Source: Anaerolineaceae bacterium
GTDB taxonomy: Bacteria; Chloroflexota; Anaerolineae; Anaerolineales; Anaerolineaceae
Assembly (NCBI GenBank): GCA_012839565.1
Contig: DUMZ01000005.1
Location: 62,001 to 126,000, forward strand
Direction of reading: 5' to 3'
DNA length: 64,000 nt
The notes under the pieces are model-generated. The model searched no databases. It was not told where the DNA came from and was given only the letters and a program-made list of their open reading frames with translations. Below are positions 8,523 through 16,767 of this stretch, in pieces. The position numbers and the translations under genes are program-made. Within the stretch, counting starts at the first letter, position 1. Each line of letters begins with the position of its first letter.

Positions 8523-9185
8523 ATGGAAAATGGATTATCGGTATTATTAATAGAAGGCAAACGCCGTCTTAAGAATAATTTTGCGCAAGAGCTTTCTGAT
8601 AAAGGATTTGATGTCGCCACCGTCACCAGTGGCGCCACGGCATTAGAAACAATCCCAGACCTGATGCCCAATGTGGTCGTTATCAACGCCATGAGTTTGC
8701 GCACAAATGGCCTGCGCATCACCAACTGGATTCGTACTGCCTGGCCTGATTTGCCAATCATTCTCATCATCGCCGAAGACGAAGCCATCACCAACGCACC
8801 TCAGGCGAACGTTCTCTTGCGCCTGCCTTTTACCGTGCAAAAGCTCATCAACCGCCTGCGCCTGTTTAACGAGGTCAAACATAAACACATTCTGAAAAAG
8901 GGCGTCTTGGAACTTAACACCCAAACCGCTGTGGCGCATTACAAGGACAAAGAAGCCCATCTTACGCCACGCTGTTCCGACCTTCTGCGGGTGATGATGG
9001 AAAAACCGGGCAAAGTACTCACCCGCAAAGAACTTTTTAGCCATGTGTGGGATACTGACTACACTGGCGATACGCGCACCCTGGACGTGCATATCAGCTG
9101 GTTGCGCAACGCCCTGGAAGAAAACCCACGCCAGCCCGAACTCATTCAAACCATACGCGGTATCGGATACAAACTTAATCTTTAG
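8523..9185 (+). CDS. OmpR-type winged-helix regulator with degenerate receiver
   Basis: 220 aa. The C-terminal OmpR/PhoB DNA-binding domain is intact (LTPRCSDLLRVMMEKPGKVL, then TRTLDVHISWLRNALEENP and IQTIRGIGYKL). The N-terminal receiver keeps the fold but not the chemistry. The phosphorylated Asp at the end of beta-3 is Asn55 (NVVVINAMSL), the acidic pair after beta-1 is Glu-Gly (LLIEGKRR), and the conserved Lys before Pro in beta-5 is Arg100 (LLRLPF). It is therefore probably not controlled by a histidine kinase phosphate, and no kinase gene is adjacent. It is transcribed divergently from the replication operon. Confidence 0.88.
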   Translation: MENGLSVLLIEGKRRLKNNFAQELSDKGFDVATVTSGATALETIPDLMPNVVVINAMSLRTNGLRITNWIRTAWPDLPIILIIAEDEAITNAPQANVLLRLPFTVQKLINRLRLFNEVKHKHILKKGVLELNTQTAVAHYKDKEAHLTPRCSDLLRVMMEKPGKVLTRKELFSHVWDTDYTGDTRTLDVHISWLRNALEENPRQPELIQTIRGIGYKLNL

Positions 9186-9389
9186 CCCCTGATTTTCAAT
9201 CCAAGACTAATCTCTCGCATACGCTCTCTGTAAAAACGTCTGTGTTAGAAGGTTCAGGGTTTTTCGGAGTGTTTTTTGTCTTTGGTTTTTTCACTTCAAT
9301 GAGCTTCTCCTTTCTTGTGTTTCTTTAATTAAAAGATTCACATCTTCATACATGGAAAATTGTACAAAAAAGACCGGTGTAATCCTGAC

Positions 9390-10313
9390 CTAGAGATCAT
9401 TTATATATGTTACATATTCATCATAAGTCCTTCTACAGGCTTTGTTTATTCGAACAGCGCCATAACAATGGGGCATATTTGGCTCTATATGAATTCGGTA
9501 ATCCGCCCCTGCCTTTTCCAAAGATTGCTTATAGATGGGCGCTGCGAAAGCCAAGCTCTCTTTTTCTCCAAAGTAAAGTAAGACTTTCCCGGAATTTCTA
9601 AAATCACCATGGGCTGTGTGTACAAGCCAATCTTCTAAACTTGCTCCCCCTTTATGGATATGTCCATAAGTCTCTACCATATTTATAGAAATGACTGGGT
9701 CTATATTTTTATAAGCTTCAAGCAGTTTTCTTTCAGTTGAGTTTGCCGGCACATGTCCAGGTGACAAGCCAACCGTTAGTGCTGGCATGGGAAGCTTTTC
9801 GCCGTAGTAATTATTCCAGGATATCATCGTCATCGCTGCTGTTGCGCCAAAAGATAAACCCAAAACGCCTGTTTTTTTATGATCATAATCCTTCAACATA
9901 AGCTTATAGCTTTCAAAGATCATTCTATAGGTCTCGTTAATAGGCTGCTTGGTAGCAGGTGGATAAAATGGATAATAAATTTCACAGTCCACCCGATTTA
10001 AAAGTTTCTTAGCGAGAAATAGTTGAGACTGACAATAATCGTACACTCCGCCACCACCGCAAATAAACAGAATAGCCCGCTCCGGTTTTTGTCCCCTTTT
10101 TTTCATGCGAAGACAATGGTAAGTTCCACTCTCGGTGTAAACTTTCAAGTCTTTAAATTCTATCTTTCTATTCCTTGGAAGTTTGAATTTCTGTTTTTCA
10201 TTATGAGCCTTGGCATGAGCAAGGACTTTTTCAACATCTCCATCCTGAAAACTGAAAAAGGAAAGTAATCTCAAAAGTCTCATAATAATTTTATTGCTTA
10301 GTTTTTCTTTCAC
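9390..10313 (-). CDS. Alpha/beta hydrolase, HSL/Abhydrolase_3-like
   Basis: 307 aa. The nucleophile elbow GLSFGATAA lies near residue 167. The oxyanion-loop region reads ICGGGGVYDY, with Cys in place of the His of the usual HGGG motif. A likely catalytic His lies in MPHCYGAV near the end, and an acidic residue is available around YFGEKES. Probably an esterase or acetyl-hydrolase of unknown substrate. The start is GTG at 10313, directly after the stop of the preceding gene (TGATGTG), so the genes are coupled. No signal peptide is evident, although the first 25 residues are hydrophobic. Base composition is A+T-rich compared with the replication operon. Confidence 0.78.
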   Translation of the reverse strand: MKEKLSNKIIMRLLRLLSFFSFQDGDVEKVLAHAKAHNEKQKFKLPRNRKIEFKDLKVYTESGTYHCLRMKKRGQKPERAILFICGGGGVYDYCQSQLFLAKKLLNRVDCEIYYPFYPPATKQPINETYRMIFESYKLMLKDYDHKKTGVLGLSFGATAAMTMISWNNYYGEKLPMPALTVGLSPGHVPANSTERKLLEAYKNIDPVISINMVETYGHIHKGGASLEDWLVHTAHGDFRNSGKVLLYFGEKESLAFAAPIYKQSLEKAGADYRIHIEPNMPHCYGAVRINKACRRTYDEYVTYINDL

Positions 10314-10314
10314 A

Positions 10315-11163
10315 TCAAACCTTAACTAATTTCATATTCTCTTTTGTATCATCAGACTCATCGTAACCATCATAAGGCGCGTTGGGGTTATAAAACTTTT
10401 TAGAGAAAGGCTTACATACTATATCAATACGTTTAAAAGCGAAATCCAAATCATCACTATATCCTGTATGACCTGTAATTACTTTTATGTCTCTCTGTTT
10501 TGCTTTTATTATTTGTTCCAATCGGGCGAGAGATTGCACCGACAAATTATTATCTTCTGCTAACGTCGATAAAAAACTATATCCGCCGTCCGCACCAAAC
10601 CAAATTGTATCGCCTGTAAACAGATACTTATCATCAATTAAAAAAACCATATGGCCCCATGTATGTCCGGGGACAAGAATACTTTCTATTTTGATGTCGT
10701 GAATATAAAATACCTGTTCGTCTTTTAGAAGCACCTTCTTATTATCTGTTTTTACTTTAGGTAGTTTATAAAGACCATGAAAAACTCTTCGGCGTGATTC
10801 GCCAATTAGATATCTGTTTTCTATTTCTCCGATATAAAGTGTTGCACTTTTGAACAAAAGTTCGCTGTCTTTTTCAACTGCCCCCATGTGGTCAGTGTCT
10901 TGATGCGTGATTAATATATGCTCAATCTCTTTGGGATTAAGATTAAGCCAAGACATTTTTTCTTCCAGGCGGTCATAGTTATAGCCAGCATCGATCATAA
11001 TCGTGTTTCCATTTTTTGTGTAAAAGAAAATATTCGCAACCCATTCTCTGAGCGAGGCAACGTGTTCATCGATATAGCCGGTGTTCAATGGATTAAAAAT
11101 CCCTTTACCTCTAAACAATCTGCTCATTACTTTCTTTTGAAATTTCGTTGCTTTTTTTGACAT
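10315..11163 (-). CDS. Metallo-beta-lactamase fold hydrolase
   Basis: 282 aa. The MBL-fold motif is THQDTDHMGAV, i.e. H-x-D-x-D-H with Asp in the place of the second His. Later ligands are visible in VPGHTWGHMVFL, LFTGDTIWFG and VITGHTGYSDD. The metal site is therefore a variant of the glyoxalase-II-like type. The substrate is unknown. It is the middle gene of a three-gene A+T-rich operon, between a small membrane protein and an alpha/beta hydrolase, which suggests stepwise hydrolysis of the same or related esters (inference only). Confidence 0.85.
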   Translation of the reverse strand: MSKKATKFQKKVMSRLFRGKGIFNPLNTGYIDEHVASLREWVANIFFYTKNGNTIMIDAGYNYDRLEEKMSWLNLNPKEIEHILITHQDTDHMGAVEKDSELLFKSATLYIGEIENRYLIGESRRRVFHGLYKLPKVKTDNKKVLLKDEQVFYIHDIKIESILVPGHTWGHMVFLIDDKYLFTGDTIWFGADGGYSFLSTLAEDNNLSVQSLARLEQIIKAKQRDIKVITGHTGYSDDLDFAFKRIDIVCKPFSKKFYNPNAPYDGYDESDDTKENMKLVKV

Positions 11164-11186
11164 GGTTCTTTCTCTGTGATTTGCTT

Positions 11187-11912
11187 TTATAGTATTTTGT
11201 TTTCGTAATTCTCTTTTGCCTTACCCAGCATCAACAAATGCCCGCCAAGTTCCCATACATTGCCCAAGCTGAAAGCACCAAGCATGAGAGCATTTACTAT
11301 CGAATAGTTACCAAAAAAACTGACAAGGCTGACAAGCAACGTCCCTACCGGCATAGAAAAAACCCAGCACCAACGAGGATAAGGACTGAAACCTTTGCTA
11401 ATAGCCTTTATATGTGCATAAACTATTAAAACCCAAAAAGCTAAAAGAGCTATATACAGTGGCAATGGGAAATATAATGAAAATTTTATAGAAGCTTCCA
11501 GGGCGGAGCTCGGACTTGCTGCTGTCATATACTTATAGAAAAAGGCAGCTGCTACGGAAGACACATGAACACCAGAGCCCCCAAAAGTTAAAAACCCCAA
11601 CATTCCTATTGCGTACAACCTGGCATATTTTTTTGAATAAGGCTTGAGAAGCTTATAAACTCCGAGATGGCCAATGGCAGCGATGGGAACACCAATCAAT
11701 CCTAAAAATGATGACCAAAACATTCTCCTATCAGATATTGAAAGATACTGAGAGACCAGTCTCTCTATCCCAGATAAACTCACATCCCTAACACCCCAGC
11801 CCATAAGCAAATCGCCGGCAAGGATAATAATGGCGCCTGTTATTCCTATCTTCATTAAGAGACTAACTCTACTCCAATCGATTTCTTCCTTATAACTAAT
11901 TGCTTCCTTCAT
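11187..11912 (-). CDS. Membrane protein, possibly DUF6796 family
   Basis: 241 aa with about seven hydrophobic segments. The N-terminal part (GAIIILAGDLLMGW) and SISDRRMFWSSFLGLIGVPI recall the DUF6796 family, named with moderate confidence. No catalytic motif is recognised. It is the first gene of the operon with the MBL-fold and alpha/beta hydrolase genes; the intervals are 23 bp and 1 bp. The ATG at 11912 sits in a weak Shine-Dalgarno context. Confidence 0.65.
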   Translation of the reverse strand: MKEAISYKEEIDWSRVSLLMKIGITGAIIILAGDLLMGWGVRDVSLSGIERLVSQYLSISDRRMFWSSFLGLIGVPIAAIGHLGVYKLLKPYSKKYARLYAIGMLGFLTFGGSGVHVSSVAAAFFYKYMTAASPSSALEASIKFSLYFPLPLYIALLAFWVLIVYAHIKAISKGFSPYPRWCWVFSMPVGTLLVSLVSFFGNYSIVNALMLGAFSLGNVWELGGHLLMLGKAKENYENKIL

Positions 11913-12378
11913 GCATGATTTCCTTTTTTATGAATAATATCTGCGTTTGTTAGTCTTTGCTAACTATTTAAGTTTATCAAAATATCCTGGCTTATTCAAC
12001 AACGACTATTGCGCTTACCATCGGTTTTTTACTTGACGCGTTGCGATTCCACATCATAGCTGAAAGTTACCATCATTTTGAGACTTATTTTGTTGGCAAT
12101 GGTTTCCTTTTTTATTCCCTTATCTACATACGGGCAAATATGTTACTTTTCTCCGACAGCTTTGCATATATGATTCCCGCTTTAATACAATTAGTTTTTG
12201 AATCAATATCTGTATTGTTTCAACAGCATGGTTTACTCTGCCCTATATAATGCCTTTAATGAAATAAATAAGAAAACTACAATTTTACGAAAACCTAAAT
12301 TATTTTCTTGGGTTCAGGGATAAAAAAAACAGCCCCGAAACTTCTCGGGGCTGTTCAATATTAAACTAAACTTGAAGC
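11913..12378. other. Intergenic region, 466 bp
   Basis: A+T-rich spacer between the hydrolase operon start and the end of the decarboxylase operon. It holds the terminator at 12322-12354 and presumably the promoter of the hydrolase operon. An open frame at 12041-12250 has no RBS and no recognisable domain, and I do not consider it a gene. I see no RNA gene or repeat here. Confidence 0.5.
12322..12354 (-). terminator. Intrinsic terminator of the methylmalonyl-CoA decarboxylase operon
   Basis: On the minus strand a 10-bp stem ACAGCCCCGA/TCGGGGCTGT (12330-12339 with 12345-12354) is followed by eight T residues. It lies 24 bp after the beta-subunit stop. Confidence 0.92.
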
Positions 12379-13503
12379 TTAGCCACCCACGCCAATCACC
12401 AGCGCGAGCAATAAACCACCAGCGATAACACTACCCAGTTGACCAGCTGTGTTGGTTCCCATGGCGTGCATGAGAATGAAGTTGCTGGGGTCTTCGTCAA
12501 GCGCCATCTTGGCAGACAAACGTCCCGCCATCGGGAAAGCGGAAATACCACAAGCGCCAATCAAAGGATTGACCTTGTTCTTGGTAATAAGTGCCATCAG
12601 CTTGCCGAACAACAAACCAGCGACGGTGTCAATCACGAACGCGCCAAGGCCCAAAGCAAGCACCATGAGTGTCTTGAGATTTAGGAAACTATCGCCAGTC
12701 ATCGTTGAGCCGATAGACAAACCCAGGAAAAGTGTCGAAATGTTGATCAGTTCGTTCTGCACCATCTTGCTCAGGCGGTCCACCACCAAAGCTTCGCGCA
12801 AAAGGTTACCCAACATCAGCGCGGCCATCAATGGCGCGGCGTCGGGGGCAACCAAAGCGACCAGGATCGTGACCAGAATGGGGAAGATAATCAACGTAAG
12901 ACGCGATACAGGTTTGGGTGCATATTCCATGCGGATTAAGCGCTCTTTGCGGGTGGTCATCAGCTTCATAATAGGAGGCTGAATGATGGGGATCAGGCTC
13001 ATATAAGAATAAGCCGCCACCGCAATCGGCGCTATTAAGTCCGGATCTGCCAGCTTGTTAGCCACGAAAATAGCAACCGGGCCATCAATCGCACCAATCG
13101 AGCCAATAGAAGCCGCATCGTTCAGATTGAAGCCCAGCAAAATCGCCAGCAAAAGCGTGAAATAGATACCAAACTGTCCTGCCGCGCCCAGCAACACCAA
13201 ACTCGGTTGCGATAAAAGCGGACTAAAGTCAATCATCGCGCCAACACCGATGAAGATAAGCAACGGGAAGAGTTCCGTTTTGATGCCGGCATCGTAGATG
13301 ACTTTCATGAAACCAACCTGGTTACTCATGCCCAGGTTGGCGAGCAAAGCACCAAAACCAATCGGCAAAAGCAAAACCGGTTCAAAGTCTTTGGCAATGG
13401 CAAGATAAATCAGCACCAGGGCGACGACGATCATGACTGCATTTTTCCAGCCGAACGCCATGAAGCCCTTGCCAACTTCAGCCAATAGTTGCGTAAAATC
13501 CAT
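12379..13503 (-). CDS. Na+-translocating decarboxylase beta subunit
   Basis: 374 aa, strongly hydrophobic. This is the OadB/MmdB/GcdB membrane channel, which couples decarboxylation of carboxybiotin to export of Na+. Visible family landmarks are LLPIGFGALLANL, GVGAMIDFSPLL, the Asn/Asp-containing LGFNLNDAASIGSIGAIDGP and AYSYMSLIPIIQPPI. The ATG at 13503 is chosen over the upstream TTG at 13509 because AGGAGG stands 7 nt before it. It is the last gene of the operon, 11 bp after the biotin-carrier gene. Confidence 0.95.
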   Translation of the reverse strand: MDFTQLLAEVGKGFMAFGWKNAVMIVVALVLIYLAIAKDFEPVLLLPIGFGALLANLGMSNQVGFMKVIYDAGIKTELFPLLIFIGVGAMIDFSPLLSQPSLVLLGAAGQFGIYFTLLLAILLGFNLNDAASIGSIGAIDGPVAIFVANKLADPDLIAPIAVAAYSYMSLIPIIQPPIMKLMTTRKERLIRMEYAPKPVSRLTLIIFPILVTILVALVAPDAAPLMAALMLGNLLREALVVDRLSKMVQNELINISTLFLGLSIGSTMTGDSFLNLKTLMVLALGLGAFVIDTVAGLLFGKLMALITKNKVNPLIGACGISAFPMAGRLSAKMALDEDPSNFILMHAMGTNTAGQLGSVIAGGLLLALVIGVGG

Positions 13504-13514
13504 TATCAACCCTC

Positions 13515-13952
13515 CTAACCTTGCCAGCTTATTAGGGCTTCGCCGTGTTTAACTAAATCACCTTCATTAACATGAATGCGTGCCACGACCCCAGCGCGGT
13601 CAGCGCGAATTTCGTTCTTCATCTTCATCGCTTCCAGGGTCAAAAGTTCCTGACCTTCTTCCACGCTATCGCCTTCGCGAACGTTAATTGCCACGATGGT
13701 ACCCGGTAAGGGCGCGTTAAGCGTGCTTGCGCCGGCGGCAACCGCTGCACGTGCCGGAGCGGCAGGAGCAGCCTCGGGTGCAGCAGGAGCTACAACAGGC
13801 GCAGCAGCTGCAGCGACTGCGGGTGCGCTGGCTTGTTCTTCGGGCCACACCTGGTATTGAACACCATCAACTTCTGCAATCACCGGTCGCGCGTGAATGT
13901 CGTGAATAGTTACTTCATAGATTTTTTCTTGAATTTCAACCTTAATTTTCAT
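13515..13952 (-). CDS. Biotin carrier subunit of the decarboxylase
   Basis: 145 aa. The C-terminal 75 residues form a biotinyl domain with the biotinylated lysine in LTLEAMKMKNEIR. The first 40 residues resemble the small domain in front of biotin domains in OadA/AccB. They are joined by an Ala-Pro-rich flexible linker (about residues 42-75), the usual swinging arm of gamma/delta carriers. It carries CO2 from the alpha subunit to the membrane beta subunit. The start codon overlaps the preceding stop by one base (TAATG), indicating coupled translation. Confidence 0.93.
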   Translation of the reverse strand: MKIKVEIQEKIYEVTIHDIHARPVIAEVDGVQYQVWPEEQASAPAVAAAAAPVVAPAAPEAAPAAPARAAVAAGASTLNAPLPGTIVAINVREGDSVEEGQELLTLEAMKMKNEIRADRAGVVARIHVNEGDLVKHGEALISWQG

Positions 13953-14323
13953 TAGTTTCGTCCTCTTTTATTTGAAAGCAATTGTTGGGCACGTCCGATG
14001 CTCAACCAGTTGGACCCTTGCGGGGTCTGAACGCCGGGCGCAAAACTTTGCGCGCTGGGGCTACTTAGCGCGTATGCCACTGCCAACGCGGCTGCCAAAC
14101 GTTGACCTTCGTCGTCGTCCACAGTCTGTGCAGCCGGCACATCCAAAGCAGCTGGCTCAAGTTCAACAGCTTCATCGGCATCTGGCTCGTCTGAAGCTTT
14201 TTCGCGTGGGTTGGTTAACCAAACCAGCAAAGCCATGATGCCCCATAAAAGGAAAATCATGACAAAGACCAAGCCCATACCGATACCGGTAATCAATAAG
14301 CCTTGTTTAAATGTTTCAATCAT
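13952..14323 (-). CDS. OadG/MmdC-like small membrane subunit
   Basis: 123 aa. A single N-terminal transmembrane segment (GLLITGIGMGLVFVMIFLLW, residues about 8-30) is followed by an acidic, Ala-rich cytoplasmic region and a C-terminal piece ending SNWLSIGRAQQLLSNKRGRN. In known pumps this subunit bridges the carboxyltransferase to the membrane subunit. AGGAGG precedes the ATG. Sequence conservation in the family is low, so the assignment rests on membrane topology, size and position in the operon. Confidence 0.85.
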   Translation of the reverse strand: MIETFKQGLLITGIGMGLVFVMIFLLWGIMALLVWLTNPREKASDEPDADEAVELEPAALDVPAAQTVDDDEGQRLAAALAVAYALSSPSAQSFAPGVQTPQGSNWLSIGRAQQLLSNKRGRN

Positions 14324-14332
14324 TCTGCCTCC

Positions 14333-15874
14333 TTAGACTGGCATATTGCCATGTTTTCGTGGCGGAGTATTTTCAACTTTATTGCGCAGGGCATGCAAAG
14401 CTTCAATCAGCTTACGGCGCGTTTCAGCGGGTTCGATGACCTCATCGATAAAGCCAGCCTTGGCTGCTTCGTAAGGATTGAGATATTCTTCCTGATATTG
14501 CGCGGTAAGTTCAGCGCGTTTGGCTTCGGGGTCCGCGGATTCGCGGATTTGTCTGCCATACAGAATGTTGGCGGCACCTTCAGCGCCCATCACAGCGATT
14601 TCAGCGCTTGGCCAGGCATAACAAATATCCGTGCCCATATACTTGGAACTCAGCACCACATACGCGCCACCATAAGCCTTGCGGGTCACGACACTAATCA
14701 ATGGCACCGTTGCGTTGGCATAGGTGTAAAGCACCTTGGCGCCATGGCGAATAACGCCACGGTATTCCTGGTCTGTTCCTGGCAAAAAGCCGGGTGAGTC
14801 AACAAAGGTGATGATGGGCAAATTGAATGAGTCGGCCAAATTGACCATGCGCGCGATTTTATCAGATGCGTCTACGTCCATCAGTCCTGCACGGTCAGCT
14901 GGTTCCTGCGAGACGATGGCAACCGGTTGGCCACCCAGGCGTGCAAAACCAACAATGGCGTTGCCCGCGAAACCTTTTTGCAGTTCCAGGAAAGAACCCG
15001 CGTCAACAATCTGTTCAATCGCGTCGTGCATACTGTAAGGAATGCTGGGGTCTATCGGCACCAGTGTGTTCAGCGCTTCAGCGCGGCGATTGATGTCATC
15101 CGACTGGTCACCAACAGGCGCCATATCCACATTGTTGGAAGGCAAATAGGAAAGAGCGCGTCGCGCGATGGCGATGGCGTCTTCATCATTGTCGCCAACC
15201 AAATGCGCATTACCGCTGGTATTTAAGTGAACGTCCGCGCCACCCAGTGTTTCTGAGTCAACTTCTTCGCCGGTCACGGTCTTGATCACGGCAGGTCCGG
15301 TCAGGAACATATAGGATTTACCACGCACCATGATGATAAGGTCAGTCACCGCGGGTGAATAGCTGGCACCGCCGGCGCAGGGGCCCATAATCAGGCTGAT
15401 TTGGGGAATTACGCCAGAATAAATAGCATTGCGTCGGAAAACTTTTGCGTAGCCACCCAGGGAATAAACGCCTTCCTGGATGCGCGCGCCACCGGAGTCG
15501 ATCATGCCCACAATGGGCGAACCGGTCTTGGCGGCAAGGTCCATCACACGACAAATCTTCTCTGCGTGCATTTCGCCCAAAGAACCACCTTGAATGGTAA
15601 AGTCCTGAGCATAGACGTAAACCGTGCGACCGTCAACCGTGCCATAACCACACACAACACCGTCGCCATAAGGCTCGTCGCTGGTATGGCCGCGATGGCT
15701 GATAAGCGCGCCGATTTCTCTAAAGCTGCCTTCGTCAAGCAAAAGGTTTATGCGCTCACGGGCGGTTAAACTGCCTTTACTGTGTTGGCGGTCAATTCGG
15801 GCCTGACCACCAGCAAGTTCCGCAGCTTTGCGTAAGCCTTGCAATTTCTCTAAACGGGGATCTTTTTTAGTCAT
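14333..15874 (-). CDS. mmdA: Methylmalonyl-CoA decarboxylase alpha subunit (acyl-CoA carboxyltransferase)
   Basis: 513 aa. Carboxyltransferase of the acyl-CoA carboxylase beta family, which moves the carboxyl group from (S)-methylmalonyl-CoA to biotin. Landmarks are GSLTARERINLLLDEGSF, the oxyanion loop SGGARIQEGVYSLGGY, IMGPCAGGASYSPA and VDSPGFLPGTDQEYRGVIRH. With the OadG-like, biotin-carrier and beta subunits downstream, the four genes form a complete Na+ pump. No biotin carboxylase gene is present, which favours a decarboxylase over propionyl-CoA carboxylase. Glutaconyl-CoA decarboxylase cannot be fully excluded. AAGGAG stands before the ATG. In fermenters this enzyme acts in the succinate-propionate pathway. 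Confidence 0.92.
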   Translation of the reverse strand: MTKKDPRLEKLQGLRKAAELAGGQARIDRQHSKGSLTARERINLLLDEGSFREIGALISHRGHTSDEPYGDGVVCGYGTVDGRTVYVYAQDFTIQGGSLGEMHAEKICRVMDLAAKTGSPIVGMIDSGGARIQEGVYSLGGYAKVFRRNAIYSGVIPQISLIMGPCAGGASYSPAVTDLIIMVRGKSYMFLTGPAVIKTVTGEEVDSETLGGADVHLNTSGNAHLVGDNDEDAIAIARRALSYLPSNNVDMAPVGDQSDDINRRAEALNTLVPIDPSIPYSMHDAIEQIVDAGSFLELQKGFAGNAIVGFARLGGQPVAIVSQEPADRAGLMDVDASDKIARMVNLADSFNLPIITFVDSPGFLPGTDQEYRGVIRHGAKVLYTYANATVPLISVVTRKAYGGAYVVLSSKYMGTDICYAWPSAEIAVMGAEGAANILYGRQIRESADPEAKRAELTAQYQEEYLNPYEAAKAGFIDEVIEPAETRRKLIEALHALRNKVENTPPRKHGNMPV

Positions 15875-16162
15875 GCAATCTCCTTGCGATTAAAATATTT
15901 TATTAGTCATTTGCCATTAAGACGGATAATGGACCGTAGCTATTGTAACACTGTTTGAGCGGTTTTTGGCCTTTAACTTTTAGATATTCAGCATAAAGCC
16001 CTGTGCGTTTTTGAAGAAATCTTTTCGTATATGGACAACAGCCATAAACCGCTTAGGAAAATGTCAAATATCCTGATGCAAGTCCGTGATAGACTGCAAA
16101 GTTTCTGTTACAATTACGCGGCTTGAGCAACGATAAAACCCGCTCAACTTGAATGGAGACAA

Positions 16163-16687
16163 ATGAATAAAGAATTAGAATTAATTGTTGAAGATAACAC
16201 TGCCGTTGAAATGGATTACATCCTAACCGTTGATGGCGAAATTGCCGACGAAGGCCGGCTTGAATATCTGCAGGGCCACGGCAACATCATCGCTGGTCTT
16301 GAAAAGGGCCTCGAAGGCGCGAAAGTTGGCGAAACCCGCAACGTGCACGTTTTAGCCGCCGACGCCTATGGCGAACACGACCCCAAACGTGTCCTGCCCG
16401 TCAACCGCAGTTCCTTTCCCGAAGATTTTGAGTTTAAATTAGGCGAACCGATGCGCATTCGCGATGCCAGCGGACTGGTTTTTCAGGCCATTCCTGTGGC
16501 ACTCAGCGAAGAAATCGTTGAACTCGACCTGAACCACCCCATGGCCGGCAAGGATTTGGATTTTGAAGTGACCATCCTGAACATCCGCCCCGCGACGGAA
16601 GCGGAAATTGCCAATGGCAGTTTGCACTTTGGCGGTTGCGCGGGTTGCAGTCAGGGTTGCGATGACCCCAGCACCTGTGGCGGATAA
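16163..16687 (+). CDS. slyD: FKBP-type peptidyl-prolyl isomerase, SlyD-like
   Basis: 174 aa. FKBP core (AVEMDYILTVDGEIADEGR, GHGNIIAGLEKGLEGAKVGE) interrupted by the insert-in-flap domain (DAYGEHDPKRVLPVNRSSF), as in SlyD. The C-terminus is a short Cys- and Gly-rich tail with CAGCSQGC and a last Cys three residues from the end, probably binding Ni or Zn. It folds proline-containing proteins and may supply nickel. GGAG stands 7 nt before the ATG. It is a single gene between the divergent mmd operon and a bidirectional terminator. Confidence 0.92.
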   Translation: MNKELELIVEDNTAVEMDYILTVDGEIADEGRLEYLQGHGNIIAGLEKGLEGAKVGETRNVHVLAADAYGEHDPKRVLPVNRSSFPEDFEFKLGEPMRIRDASGLVFQAIPVALSEEIVELDLNHPMAGKDLDFEVTILNIRPATEAEIANGSLHFGGCAGCSQGCDDPSTCGG

Positions 16688-16708
16688 CATTTCCCAAAAT
16701 TAAAAACA

Positions 16709-16747
16709 AAAAGAGACTGTTCCAACATCATGGCGACAGTCTCTTTT
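16709..16747. terminator. Bidirectional intrinsic terminator
   Basis: A 12-bp stem AAAAGAGACTGT/ACAGTCTCTTTT (16709-16720 with 16736-16747) lies between the convergent SlyD-like and CPBP protease genes. The minus strand continues into a T-rich stretch, the plus strand into TTTT. Confidence 0.9.
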
Positions 16748-16767
16748 CTGAATGGTTTTTTACAAAT

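Noticed and set aside
12041..12250. Possible 69-aa gene
   Set aside because: No RBS, no domain, A+T-rich random-looking composition, alone in a spacer.
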